NCBI RefSeq assembly: GCF_910592395.1
Contig: NC_088309.1
Span: 16,620,599 to 16,684,598 of the forward strand
DNA from: Lineus longissimus
Lineage: Eukaryota > Nemertea > Pilidiophora > Heteronemertea > Lineidae
DNA: 64,000 bases
Direction of reading: 5' to 3'
Shown: positions 23,535-35,891 of the stretch, one piece after another
How the letters are laid out: each line of letters opens with the position of its first letter
Position numbering within the stretch: position 1 is the first letter of the stretch
Notes under the pieces: generated by a model
Databases searched by the model: none
Seen by the model: the letters and a program-made list of their open reading frames with translations, nothing else
What the model was told of the DNA's origin: nothing
Translations under genes and position numbers: made by a program

Positions 23535-25700
23535 GTTTTCAAATCATTGTTTTTCAGTTTCGATGTCCGTAAAAAAACATTTAAAATAAATGAATATGTT
23601 ATTTATTGCTTATTGTTGTTAATTTTGTGGATGTTGATCAAATATTTCGGCAGTATTTGTGAAGGCAATTGATTATTTACCGATCCAGAATGTTATTCAG
23701 CGGGTAGACGACACTTCACACATGGTGAAATCCCCTCATTATTGAAGCGGTTGCTAATTGGCTATCCCCGCATGAGCCATATCATTATGACCGGGAATTC
23801 CTAAAAATTTCCATATAACCTGCCGAAATATTAACATATAATCAACCTCGGGAGCAAAAGTCCAAATCCGAAGTCTATACAGGATTGACGCGGCGCCATG
23901 TGTGCGGGTTTACACTGGAAACGAGGTTGAAAATGGCGGCTGCCAGGAATCGTTTTGGAAGGTAAGAAATCGGTCACCTACGTTCGCCTATTCGGCATAG
24001 ACAATAGGAAACATGAATACGTATAGATTTAGTCGACTAACATGCCTTTTTATGAATATTAGCAGAACACCGACAAATTGCAAGGTTTTCTAGGAACATC
24101 TTGACATTATTTTCAAAACATTTAAAAATGGCGTCGATCGAAACGGTCACCCAGCCCGACTCGATTCATCGGCAAATTCTGCGTTAATATCGACCTGAAT
24201 GAGGTCCAAATACCTACCCGACTTCACAAAAGTTTATTTACTTTCTGATTAGCCTAATGATAAGGGTAACTAAGTTTTTATGGGCTGAAATTCAGGCAAA
24301 ATATCACAAAAATGCCGGTCGTTGGGCGTAGAATTAATTGACGGAAGAGCCTGTTAGCGGGAATTCCCAACTGTCCGTGCTGTTCAATTTGCGATCTGCG
24401 CCTGCGCAGTTGGCTTCTCTGCGTTGCTTTCAGTTTCTTGCACCCCCGCCGTGAGTAATTAGCTTGAAATTGTTAACCCTTTGTTGTTCAATATTTGCAC
24501 TCCTAACAACTCTTTTGGTTCTCTTTTCAGTTCAACAATTACCAGCACTATGAATGGTTTCGCAGAATCCTCAATATGCTGATATAATTGGAGGTAACCT
24601 TTGAATAATGGCATTAATGCCGATGGAGATCAATACAATTAACATTAACAATAACATAAAGCCTTGAACTAATGGTACTAGGCTTAGGCCTATAATGCCT
24701 CTTGTCAGTTGCTAGCTTTCCATTCCAAAACTGAAGTGGAATTGAAAACAGAACACCCTCTTGTGAGAAATACCCCAATCCTGAGCTTTGAGAAATACTG
24801 CTGTAGTATGAGCTGTTTTTCAAAGACCAGGATGGTGTATTAGTATTGTAATTTATTTGCGCCAGTTTACATGATGTATGGCCGTGAAGGGCCTAGAATA
24901 TCTTACACAACCAGAAATGTGAAGTTCTAAATGGAAAGCTCTAAATAAATGGATGAATTAACACACATCTAATGTACTTCAGCTCCCTCCACCCTGATGC
25001 TATCTTGTTGTTCACTGTCACCACAATGCCACGCCGCACACTTACCAGGTAAGTTACTCCGGGATCAATACTGAATCAGCATTAATGAAACTAGTTTTTT
25101 TTCTTCATTTTAACAAGATTCTACATGTACAGTGGTATCATGGAGGAATTATTAAGAAGGAGAGAGAAGGGCCTAATTTACCTCAGAATTAATCCCCTAC
25201 TAATCCCCGGCTTGCATTGTTTGCCCCATTGTTCTCCAATACACATTCCTCGCGGCAGCGCTCTTTGAGTACGATCATCCCTTCCAACAGCGAACCGAAC
25301 TGCAGCACCCTCTATAACATTCGACCCATGGTCGAAAGTTTTATTCTCGTGCTTCGCGCTTTGGTGTTTTTGATTTAGTAATGGCCGCGAGTTCTTTGAA
25401 TTTGTGACAGAATTCTCGAAAAAAAGAGAAAAATATCGCAAAAATCGGTTGATAGATTCCAGATGCACAATAGATTTAGGTTTTGTACTATACTTACTTT
25501 CAAATTAAGAATTTAAGTGTTTCTAAAACTTTCTGGAAGGAACGATTTTGACCAATAAATAGATGAAGGTTTGAATGATTGTGTACATATTGTCAAATGC
25601 ATGCGCACTGATGCGAACATTTAGAATTTTGTTTCTGAAGATCACCGTTTTCTGGAAAAGCAGTATGGCCACACCCCTCTCTCTAGCTACTTTCTATGGT
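23535..25700. other. No recognisable gene
   Basis: Intergenic sequence. No open stretch carries recognisable motifs on either strand; (GATGAT)n is present shortly after its right edge. Confidence 0.4.
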
Positions 25701-25913
25701 TGTTGCTATCATCTGGAGTACCTCCATGCTGTTTAAAAGGCAGGATGACTATGATATATGCCTACCATCCATTCCATGATCATGTCCGTCATCATGTCAT
25801 CACTATCAGTCAGTCACGATATGATGATGATGATGATGTGAATATGATGACACTTGACAGGATAGTCACATTCAAATACCGGCTAATTGTATTCATTTCT
25901 TTTCTTTCTCAGA

Positions 25914-27713
25914 TGAATCTGCATGATGTGTGTCGTCTCTGTGGCTCAGAAAACATACAAAAGAATAGCCATCACCGGCATCAGCCCTGCCAAAAGGAGA
26001 AGTTCAAAGTCGCTATAGAGAGAGCTCTCGGGTTTGACGTGTGCATGGATCATGAGAATTATCCCCCATACATCTGTGAAGCTTGCAAGAGGAAACTGGA
26101 AAGATGGTGGCGGAGTGGACACTTCCACGTTGTTTTGACGTTCCTGGAGAAAGTTTGTGGAATATCAATGAAGCCAAAGCCATAGGTACTGAATGCGGAT
26201 ATACTTTAGTGGAAAAACAGACTGGATTGTTGTTTCTGCTAATGGGGGAAAACGGTTTCCCTGAGAAATGTTTTAAAATGAAAAGTGACAGGACTTGGGA
26301 AATGTACATATATGGACATTTGATAACAGACCCAGTGCTGGATATCTCTTCAGCCCATGTCTTAGATTCTAAGGAGGACCTTAGCAAGCTTCTCAATTTC
26401 CTGAGTGACTGTCGTCCTTGCCCTGGACTTGGCGGATTTTCTGACTTGTGCCGCGACCTTTCCCCAAATGGACTGGCTATATTCCGGCGACCAGATGGAA
26501 CCCTTGAAGCAAAGGAAGACGGGCAACATACAGGCAGTAGTTCAATAGTCTGCCACTTAAAGTGTGAACTTTATGCCCCTCAAAATGTTGTTCGTTGCTC
26601 AGTCTGCACCCAATACAGGCCCATCTTATGTGCAAAACAAGCTGCATTTTCCCAGAGAACCAGGCTTACTCCACGTGACCACATCCTTTCCTCCCACACC
26701 AGAAATGATAGGCTCTCATCTGGAGCAATGAAATGTAAACTGACGGCCTTACAAAAGGAGAGACATTATTTGAAACGGCATGTGAAAAGCTTGAAGGAAA
26801 AAGTTCAAGACTTGTTGAAAAAGGGAGATGTGCAGGTGGCAGATTCACTTAACAAGTCCCTACTGCAAGTGATGGAAGACAATACCAGTCAAGTTCTCCA
26901 AAGTTTTGAGGCTGGTTCTCCCATGGAACTGCTCTGGGAACAGCAGCTTTTAGCAGCAAGAAAACCTAGCAAACAGATGAGATGGCATCCTGCTCTTATA
27001 CGGTGGTGCATAGCACTCCATTCAAAGTCGCCTGCTGCATACCGGATGATTGATGGACCGAAGTAAATTTCTATGTTTACCACATGAAACCACTATCAGG
27101 GATTATACTTCTTTCACCAAGTCATCAAGCGGTTTCAATAACGATGAGCTAGAAAGGATAGTGAAGGACCACCTATCAGACATGCCTGATTTCAAGTTTA
27201 ATGTTAGCTTGCTCTTTGATGAAATGAAGATAAAATCGGGACTAGTGTACTCTGCAGCTACTGACGAACTGCTAGGATTCTGCGACCTTGGTGACATTAA
27301 TGATGAGATAGCACAGTTGGTACGGCAGTGTGATGAAAGGGATGATACTCCTACTGTGGCTACACATGTTATAGCCTTCATGGTCCGAGGCCTATTCAGC
27401 AATATGGAGGAGACATTTGCTCATTTCCCCTGTACTGGTTTCAGCAGCCATCAGTTGTACTGGGTAGTATGGGAGGCTGTTGGTCGACTGGAAAGTGTTG
27501 GATTCTACGTCAGAGCATTTATATCAGATGGAGTATCTCCAAATAGAAGATTTTACCGCCTACATGGAAATGACGCACCAACTTACCACACAACAAACCC
27601 ATATGATCCTTCTCAGAAGATTTACTTCATTTATGATCCTCCACACTTGATGAAAACCACAAGAAATAATTGGGAGAATAGTGCATTCCACAACAAAACA
27701 AGAAATCTGATGG
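25914..27713 (+). pseudogene. P-element-like transposase, three frames
   Basis: The first part, after tttctcag, starts MNLHDVCRLCGSEN and has a second Cys pair (YICEACKRKLERW), a treble-clef/ZAD-like zinc-binding pattern rather than a THAP domain. The frame changes near 26,100. The long middle part to 27,066 has CxxC pairs, a coiled coil (KRHVKSLKEKVQDLLKK) and the helical block HPALIRWCIALHSKSP. After a second shift near 27,055 comes the P-superfamily catalytic core: LPHETTIRDYT, LLFDEMKIKSG with the first Asp, GFSSHQLYWVVWEAVGRL, FISDGVSPNRRF and YFIYDPPHLMKTTRNNW. Open sequence ends at 27,713 before gtatgt. The C-terminal third of a P transposase (with the last acidic residue) is missing, so the copy is truncated as well as frameshifted. 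The nearest relative in this window is the minus-strand gene at 42.1-45.3 kb. Confidence 0.88.
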
Positions 27714-27732
27714 TATGTATCCATGGTATCCG

Positions 27733-27815
27733 ACCATTTCGCTACATGCCAGTTCGCTACATGCCAGTTCGCTACATAGTTCGGTCGTTTCGCTACATGT
27801 TCGGTCGTTTCGCTA
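27733..27815. repeat. Short TTCGCTACATG repeat
   Basis: ttcgctacat recurs five times with spacers of 4-12 bp, immediately after the last exon of the transposase fragment. Confidence 0.7.
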
Positions 27816-28574
27816 TGGTTAACTATCGCTTATATATCATGAATTAATATTTTTTTTACCTTTTTATTGGTCATCCATTGCAGGACCAAATTCTTTCGTA
27901 GCCTATGTCTAATATCATGACATGTGAAATAATATTGGCAGTGCAAAGCAGAGAGCGTCGTCGGAATTTGGATCAGTCCATTGAGCGAAATGAAAGGGTT
28001 GTAGGTATTGTGTCAGAACTTGCCCATCACTATCAGCTTCATTTATGTGTTATTGGTAATTAATATCATTTTATAGATGTATTATTCTCATTATTTTATC
28101 ATCATCATCATCATCATCATTAAGACGTCATGGTCTGTTGGCCTTTTGAAATCTTACTATAATAAACTTAATAATCAATAGTAACGATGTATGTAGACAT
28201 CTATATTGCATAATTATTGATTGTGACCGTCTGTAGCTCTAATAGGGCATGCAAATTTGCAATAATATGGGGACACTGAAATAATCCCCAATACTATTTT
28301 TTGTTAACTCTTTTTTCTCAGTCAGTATGTCTCAAAATTGCATGTGTGCTATACAACTTGGTGTTGGATGTAACCCCCGAATGTAACTCAGTCTGACATT
28401 TGCACCATTCTGCACACCTACCGTGTCTTCCTGGATTTGTCTTCCCCCTCTATCCTTTCTTGTGTATGGACCCGCGGCCGCCTGGTATAAAATACATTGC
28501 CTGAAATGTTGCCCACAATAAAGGGACCATGACAAGAGTATGGTGATAGTGGTGATAGAAATGGCGACAGTGTG

Positions 28575-28868
28575 GTGATGCAATTAGGAGATAAATAGAA
28601 CAGTACAATTAAACTGATGATATCATCACCACTTAGTGTCATGGCACCTCGGACTGCTCCTAATTGCAATTGGGAGATAAATAGAACTGACGATATCATC
28701 ACCACTTAGTGTCATGGCACCTCTGACTCCTAATTGCAATTGGGAGATAAATAGAACTGACGATATCATCACCACTTAGTGTCATGGCACCTCTGACTCC
28801 TCCTAATTGCAATTGGGAGATAAATAGAACTGACGATATCATCACCACTTAGTGTCATGGCACCTCTT
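28575..28868. repeat. ~72-bp tandem repeat, four copies
   Basis: Unit taattgcaattgggagataa atagaactga followed by cgatatcatcaccacttagtgtcatggcacctc. Copies begin near 28,575 (degenerate), 28,661, 28,731 and 28,804. The aattgcaatt palindrome and a gatatc site are conserved in the later three. Confidence 0.85.
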
Positions 28869-29393
28869 GTCGTGTCGTTTTGGTCTGGACGGTTCCTGGA
28901 CGTCTTTGGTCTGGACCGCTCCTGGGCGACTTTACAGTAGCGTCTTATTTTTCTTCTCGTGTTTTTCACTCCCCACGCTATTTTGGAGTCATCAAGACGT
29001 TGCTTTGCGGATTGCCGTAAAGTTCAACTTATTTGTGCTTTAAGAACGGTGTGTCATCTTTATTTTGACATGAGGGTTTAACGTTATGTAAGTTCTATGT
29101 CTTGTACAAATATCATGTTATTGTGAACCTTAGTTGTGGCGAAATCAAGCCCTAAATGCAGCAATGTCGACTAACTTTGAATGCTGCGCCATATTCATAC
29201 AGTTTCAAGGCCCGCTTAGATTTGGGCGCAGAACTATTGCAATCAGTGGCAAGAGTATGGTTAAATATCTTTAGATACATCCTAAGACAATAAGCTACCT
29301 TTCTAATGGTTTTAGGGACAGTATTAGGCTAGCAGTCATGCCCAATTTTCCACTGAAGTTATGTATGGTGATTGCCACAGGTAATTTAGTTTA

Positions 29394-29640
29394 TGTCTGT
29401 AAGCCCAGGCGGCAGCACCTGCTGGAAGACAATTTTGATTTCGTCTTCAAGGTGGATGCGACTAGTTTGATTTCATCTTCAAGGTGGATGTGACAATCTT
29501 TTAGAGTCTTATATTTGTTCTTATTCTGTCTTTGCAGTTGAACCACACCCGTACACATGTTTTGGAATTAAAGACTTTATGCTGGTACAAATCGTTGTCA
29601 CTCGTGTTGATTTCGGTTAGATGAGACGACATAGTTCAAA
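29394..29640 (+). repeat. Possible BEL/Pao 5' LTR remnant
   Basis: Between a tgtctgtaagcc start near 29,394 and the gag start at 29,653 there is gcggcagcacctgctggaag and an attaaagactttatg polyadenylation-like block. The LTR at 56,426 has a similar order (gtggcagcaccat..., then attaaagacg). A directly repeated tcttcaaggtggatg lies inside. The borders and a primer-binding site could not be fixed. Confidence 0.3.
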
Positions 29641-29652
29641 TAACGCAACAAG

Positions 29653-32059
29653 ATGGATCGTACTGGACTTGATCTTTTGTCGGATGCGACGATAAAATGG
29701 CTGGAAGCAGAAATCAGCAGTACTCAAGAACAAATCGATTCGATCTTGGAACAGAGAAGACATAGCACGCCAGGGGAACATCTTCAGCCAGGAGGTGCCA
29801 ACGCGGTCTTGAATCTTCCAAGCCCCATAGAGACAGTCACGACATTACCTGCTGTGTCTAGAACAGGAGGTAGGACTGTGAGATTTGCGACGGGGGCTGA
29901 ATGTGCTACAGGCTCGCCGGTCCACGCCCCTGTATTCGAGCGTGAACAGTCACAAGGTGTAGGCAACTCGATGGCTTACACTTCCAGGCCACAACCACGT
30001 AGGGATGTGGTCAAACCAGGACCTGTGTACCCTGTTGGTGGCGGTACACCTGTGGTCGAACCAGGACCTGTGTACCCTGTTGGTGGCGGTACACCTGTAC
30101 TCATTGGTGGACAAGTTTACTATCCTGCAGCAAGTAGTTATGGGATGCAACCCGGAGCTCCTATTACCTACTGCCCGGCCATTAGCCCTACTCCTGGTGG
30201 CCTTTGTGGTTCGTACACACCTAGACCAAGCATTCCAATGGAAACGTCGGTGATCGGTCAACACATGGGAAAGGTTGCTGAGAGCTTGGAAAGGCTTGCC
30301 GTTAAGAACAGTCTTCCGCCCATGGAGATAGTAAAGTTCTCCGGTGAGCCATGCGAGTACCTAAGGTTTAGGTCTCGCTTCGGACAAATGGTGACCGCCT
30401 ACGATTTGTCTGAGGAGCAACAGATGTCGAGGCTGCTCCAGTTTGTGGACGGGAAGGCTAAGACGGCTATAAAAGGATTCGAAGGTGTACCAGGGGGTTT
30501 AAAGAAATCCCTTGAACTGTTGGAGCAGCGGTTTGGCAGACCACACATGATTTCACAATCCTGTGTGGACTTCCTGACACTGGGACCAGCTTTTGCGACC
30601 AACGACAAGCAAGGCTTGAGAGACTTTGCCGACAAGGCGCGGATGACCTTTGAAACTTTGCATTCATTGTCAGCAATGAGTGAGATGAACATGTCGAATC
30701 TTAGTTTAATAGTGAAGAGACTTCCCCTTCGATTGAGGGGCCAGTTTCAGGACAAGGCCGAAAGGATACGGCAAAGGGGCGATAGCCCTGGCCTGAAACA
30801 CATAGTTGAGTTCATCGAGACTGCAGCCCAAGCAAGTAACGACCCTGTGTTTGGCTTTGTGGGGGAACACCCAAAGGCAAACACCAACAGCAGCAGGCCT
30901 AACCCAAGTAAAAAGGGAAATGCACCGAGACCTCAGGAGGGGGCCTCCACCTTCGCGACACAGGTTGCAGCAGACCGGTCAAGGACGATGAAATGTTGGG
31001 ATTGTGGCGCCGACCAATATCTGATTAACTGTCCGAGCTTCAAGACCAAAAGCCAGAAGCAGCGACATGCCCTGGTGCGATCAAAGGGTTTGTGCTTTAA
31101 TTGTCTGCGCAAGAATCATGGTGTTGGTGATTGCGGCAGCGAGCAGAGATGTCTGGTGTGCAAAGGGAAACACCACAGCCTTTTGAACAGAGATGATGAT
31201 GGAGGCCAGCACCAAGAAGATCGGTGCTCAGTATGAAGTCGGAATGGTTTGGCGAGACAAGGAGGTGCAGCTACCTGATAACAGACCCGTAAGCTACCTG
31301 ATAACAGTCACTCAAGCGTAAGTTCCTGGATCCAAGGTACGAACAGAAATATCGTAAATTCATGGAGATGTTGATCAGTAGAGGGTTTGCTCGGAAGCTG
31401 ACTGAAGAGGAGGCTAAGACAAGAGGACCAAGAACATGGTACCTACCACACCATGGTGTCACACATCCCCAAAAGCCTGATAAGGTGCGTGTGGTCTTTG
31501 ATGCGGCTGCGAAATATCAGGATGTTTCATTGAACAATCAACTTATGCAAGGACCTGACCTCACTAACAGTTTGCTGGGTGTACTGCTTAGGTTTCGCCA
31601 AGGACCAGTTGCGCTTGTTGGAGACATTGAGAAGATGTTCTTGATGGTGAAGGTCTCTGAGCAAGATGATGCCGACTCGTTACGCTACCTATGGTGGGAG
31701 AACAGTGGTGATGAGGAACCGGCTGAGTATCAGATGTTGAGACACATCTTTGGGGCAGCTGATTCCCCAAGCTGTTGCAACTACATCCTCAAGAGGACTG
31801 CTGAGGACTGCCGTGGCGATTTTGCTGAGGAAGCGATTGATGCAGTGCAGCAAGAGTGTTATGTGGATGACTTCCTACAGTCATTGCCTGACACTGATAA
31901 GGCGATCGAGATGAGACGGGATGTGACCTCAGTGGTGGCCACAGGAGGGTTTCATCTGACAGGCTGGATGAGCAATAACCGTGAAGTTTTGGCCAGCATA
32001 CCAGAGAGTGAGCGAGCGAACCCCTCCCTTGACCTAGATTTGGATAATCTACTCTCTTA
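29653..32059 (+). pseudogene. BEL/Pao gag plus reverse transcriptase, internally deleted
   Basis: The gag frame (29,653-31,236, 527 aa) has a short coiled N-terminus, a Pro/Gly/Tyr-rich linker with one exact internal duplication (PGPVYPVGGGTPV), and a DUF1759-type capsid block from PPMEIVKFSGEPCEYLRFRS. It ends with CCHC-type zinc knuckles (CWDCGADQYLINC, CFNCLRKNHGVGDC). The aspartic-protease region is missing: sequence jumps from the last knuckle to EVGMVWRDKEVQLPDNRP, the segment just before reverse transcriptase. A frame change follows. From 31,362 the RT palm reads [20 protein letters not shown] and YVDDFLQSL, the BEL/Pao catalytic YVDD box. The RT ends at 32,060; thumb, RNase H and integrase are absent. 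The element is therefore non-functional here. Confidence 0.9.
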
Positions 32060-32295
32060 ATTCCAGGGTGTCATATTTTAGGCTCCATTATGGTGTCAAA
32101 TTTTTTTGACTCCATATCGATTCACATTTGACTCTAAAAGAGTCAATCAAAGTCTCTCTGATCCTCCATGGTGTCATTTATCTTTTGCACTGTAGCGGTG
32201 TCATTTATTTAGACACCACATGGAGTAAGCTGCCCAACGGGGTGTTACACTGTGACACCGTAGCGGTGTCAGACGGTACCCCAAAGTGGTAAACA
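32060..32295. other. GGTGTCA-rich block
   Basis: ggtgtca or its complement tgacacc occurs about seven times in 230 bp, together with ggctcca/tggagt blocks and a ctctaaaagag palindrome. It starts exactly where the reverse transcriptase stops, so it could be the end of an inserted non-coding element. No coding sequence. Confidence 0.45.
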
Positions 32296-32299
32296 ACTT

Positions 32300-33970
32300 T
32301 CCCGCCGTTTCGATCAGATGACCTCCAGCCTTTTGTTTTAGCCATTTGCAGCTGCAGTTCTGCATGTCATCTGCTTGATTTTTGGCCTCATATCTCATAA
32401 AATGGACGATCCAACCCGAAATTTCCTACAACAAAATGGGCTGGATGAGCAGACAATTGCTCATTTCGAAGGTAATGTATTGATTTTGTAATAATTTTGC
32501 TATAATCTTTCTGTTTCAGGCATTTTTTGCCCGTTTTTTTCCATTCCTTTGAAATTGCATTGCATGCATGCTCATCATGTGTGTGTCTGTGTGCATGTGT
32601 GCAGCCTGTCTTTTCAAACATGAAACAAGGCAGGTTTTTCAAATATCCCGCCCTCATAAAGTCCAAGCACTGGCTGTTCATTTGTTCTTGACTTATAACC
32701 CTTGGTACTTGATGTAGCTAGCTATGTACGAATTTACAAGACACTTCGATTTTGAACTTAGACCAGGTTGCTTTTCGGGGTGTTTGTTTTTGCGTTTTTG
32801 AGCGGATTGAGGGTTAGGCCGATTGTTTCTTCAAAATTCGGCATAATCATAAACATCATCATGCTTCAAAGTCAGTGAAAACGAAGCATTTGCCTGTTTT
32901 GATTGTTCCTAGACAAAGTAAAGTGAAGTGTCTCGACAATACCTGGGAGTACATGTACTGGCATTAGCATTAGTGCCATAGTGGCAGTGACCAGTGTTGA
33001 ATGTACAAACCATTCTACAATGCATTGTAGGCCTAGCCTACCTACCTGTCCATGTACTTAGTAGGCTCCTCCTATGGCTATGGAAGTGTCTGGTATATCA
33101 TGTAAGGTAGGTTGCTTAGTTTTGACCCGTCTATACAAAGTGTTAACCCAGGCCATGGTGCGTTCCAATTTAAGCGGTTGGGGCTAGGCATGTCATTTTC
33201 GCCTCCTGAGTGCTGTCCGCAATATCGAACAAAGGCCTATGTTTTTCTTGTAATAGCGCCTATAATATATATACATAGTGCAAAAGGCTATAGTAAGTTA
33301 TTGTGTTGTGTGATGGGGAGCAAATCAGCCCCGTTGGCGTTATGATCGGAATCGGATTGGCGATAGACGCCAGACTTCATTCTATTCACCAGCTTGCGTC
33401 GCATTGGTATTGTTGCATAGAATTCCAGTTAATTACTATTTATTTCATCAAAGACGTCGTTGAATTTAATAGTGAAACAACCAAATATTGCTTTGTTTTG
33501 TTCTGACGCAGGAAGTGTTTCTTGCTACGTCATGCACCCTATTTTAATGCCGCATTTAGACAGCTTGGATTTAAATGGATGTTTTAAATACTTTCGTTGA
33601 AAAGGGCCAACTCTTTTACACATCATCTGTCATAAATCATAGAAAAATCTATTAATTTTGAGTGTCGCTAGTGACATTGCAGTGTGCAACAAGGGTGGCA
33701 GAAGAAATAGATAACTGTGCAAAAGGGGTTGCAAATTTACTAGAATTTGCACTAGGCGTACACATTCTGAAATGCCCCAGACACTCAAGGCAGGCGTTAG
33801 GCTGGAACGCACATGGGTTTACACATTGTATAGAGTGACCCCCCCCCCCCCCCCCCCCCCCCCGGGCTCCTTATACATGCCTTCTAAATAGATACAGGTT
33901 TTTAGCTCTCTTACAAAATTTTAAAAAGTAACACCTTTTGGTGCAATTTGTATCATTTCAGACTAAGTGT
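32300..33970. other. No recognisable gene; 25-nt poly-C run
   Basis: Stop-rich sequence. A homopolymer of 25 C lies at 33,839-33,863, just before cgggctcc. Lengths of such runs are often unreliable in assemblies. Confidence 0.5.
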
Positions 33971-34019
33971 TCAAGTGTAGTGGTACTGGTAGCATGGGTG
34001 ACTCAGATCAGTGATAATC

Positions 34020-35010
34020 ATGGGTTACGTATGCACACTTTGTCCTCGCGTATCCAAATCGGTTAAAGACTTTGGGCGTCATCTTCGTGCATGGAATTTA
34101 TGGCAATGGAAGCAAAAGACCAATCATATGTGCCCAAGAAGGTTGCTGCAAAACCTTCACCTTGATAAACTCGTATCTAGGTCATTTGCGAAAAAAGCAC
34201 CCTTGTATTGATGATGAACTAGAAAATGAAGTAGACGAGGATGGTGGTCATGACTTCGAGGGAAATGATAATCCTTTACATGATGATGACGTACCTGTGC
34301 TGGCTATAGGTGATGACATGAGTGATGCTGGGGGATATGACGAATACTTGGATGATATTAGTGTTGAGGACCTTTCAAAAATTACAGCCTCGTTCATTGT
34401 CAATCTCAGAAGCTCATCATCAGTCACAGAATCTATAGTGAAGTCTGTTATTAACGGAACAATGACAATTTATAGCACAGCCTTGTCAAGTCTACAGAAA
34501 GACGTGGTTCCGTTGTGTGACTTGCACAATATTCCCAAGGATGATGATTCTCTCCGGGCATTGATGCTTAAATTTGAAAGGTTTTCCTACCCATTTACTG
34601 GCCTTGAAACTTCAGCACAGCAATCTAGATTTATGAAAAATAACATGTCATTAGTCGAACCAATTGCAAAATCACTAGGTGTTCGTTTTGATCAATCTAT
34701 GAACAAGATAACTGGACAGTATTCTCAAAAGTTAGTCACAGAAACATTTCAATATGTTCCTATCATTGAAGTTCTAAAGCCGATTCTGAACAACCCCGAT
34801 GTAAGGAACTTTGTTGCCAATGAAAAGTGCATGGAGAAGGTAATTGTCAGTTACAGGGATGGACACCAATACTCCAATCATAAACTTTTCAAAATTTTCC
34901 CAATGCCCTAAGATTTCAATTATACTACGATGATGTAGAAGTTGTTAATCCAATTGGAAGCAAGGCAAAAGTCCACATCTCTTTAAAAGTTCATTGTTGG
35001 TGTGAAACAC
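34020..35010 (+). pseudogene. C2H2 zinc-finger protein of a repeated transposon-like family
   Basis: The N-terminal zinc finger is visible in one frame (GYVCTLCPRVSKS...FGRHLR, from 34,020). After a shift near 34,090 the next finger follows (ICAQEGCCKTFTLINSYLGH). Then come an acidic Asp-rich linker and helical blocks ending with KVIVSYRDGHQYSNHKLF. A third shift at about 34,905 leads to LRFQLYYDDVEVVNPIGSKA, which continues the same protein to about 35,000. From memory, fish and invertebrate genomes carry many such uncharacterised C2H2-led proteins with this order and a YYDDxExxNPxGSK block, behaving like transposon genes. Function unknown. The two frame changes suggest a dead copy. Confidence 0.6.
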
Positions 35011-35304
35011 ATTTGAGACTTTGTTGATACCACACTTTTGTGGCAAATTTTATTTTTAGAAGGAACATGAAACTGTCATATTGTTAAAGGGGCAGGCTGC
35101 CTAAGAAATGTTTGAACTGCTGAATATGCATTTAATTTTTAACTTTCGTTTTTGGCATTGCTACTATGTGTTGTGTGCATAGTCCGGCTGAGTAGGCCTA
35201 CCGTTTGGTCAATTATGACTTGATTTTGCTGTTAGTTTTTATAATGGGTTAATTCGTTATGTTATTGTCAGATTTTGTTTTATCTAAATAAAGAAAACAT
35301 GTTT

Positions 35305-35411
35305 GACTTCATTATTTACCCTTATGTCTCTTCCATTATCTCTCCATGGTCTTTACCATTATGTCTCCTCCATTATCTCTACAGAGCATGGTCTTTACAA
35401 TCATGTCTCTT
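35305..35411. repeat. TCTTTACCATTATGTCTC tandem array, left part
   Basis: Degenerate ~40-bp units (atgtctcttccattatctct, catggtctttaccattatg) end at the insertion point of the giant element. The array continues right after it (52,351-52,425) and again after a second insertion (53,320-53,460). The last 7 bases, gtctctt at 35,405-35,411, form the left target duplication. Confidence 0.8.
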
Positions 35412-35742
35412 CACAGGAAGTTGTACCTAGGGGGGCCGGAGGCCCCCTGGGGCTTGGGGGGCCGAAGGCCCGAAGGATGGAAACACTTTTTATGTCATGT
35501 TGAAAATGCACTACCGTATACGAAGCAGATTTTCGCAAAACACGACCTCACAAAAACACTCCATTTAGGACACAAGATCAAACTTTCTCGCACATAAATC
35601 ATACTCTACACGATCTATGAACACAGAGCATTAGTATGCCACACTGATTTTGTAAAAAATCTTTCCTCTTCACTCCGAAATTGGAGCATTTATCAGAAAA
35701 TCGAGGCGCGACTTGCAGCTTTCAAAAAGTCAAGTTGTAATC
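35412..35742 (+). repeat. Left terminal inverted repeat of giant element
   Basis: 331 bp from cacaggaagttgtacctagg to caagttgtaatc. It contains a GC-rich stem region (ggggggccggaggcccc at about 35,431). The matching copy is 52,027-52,350. Similarity stops sharply after gtaatc on both sides. Confidence 0.92.
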
Positions 35743-35891
35743 GTGGGGAAAACCTTATTCGTCTATAAATAAAATGAATGTGATTGGCTGTTGCTTGAAA
35801 GACGAAATCCCCGTGTGATTCCCTCGACACGTGATCGGCACGTGTGGATAAAAATGCGCCAACATTTTAAATCGAAGCAAGTGCTGTAAAA

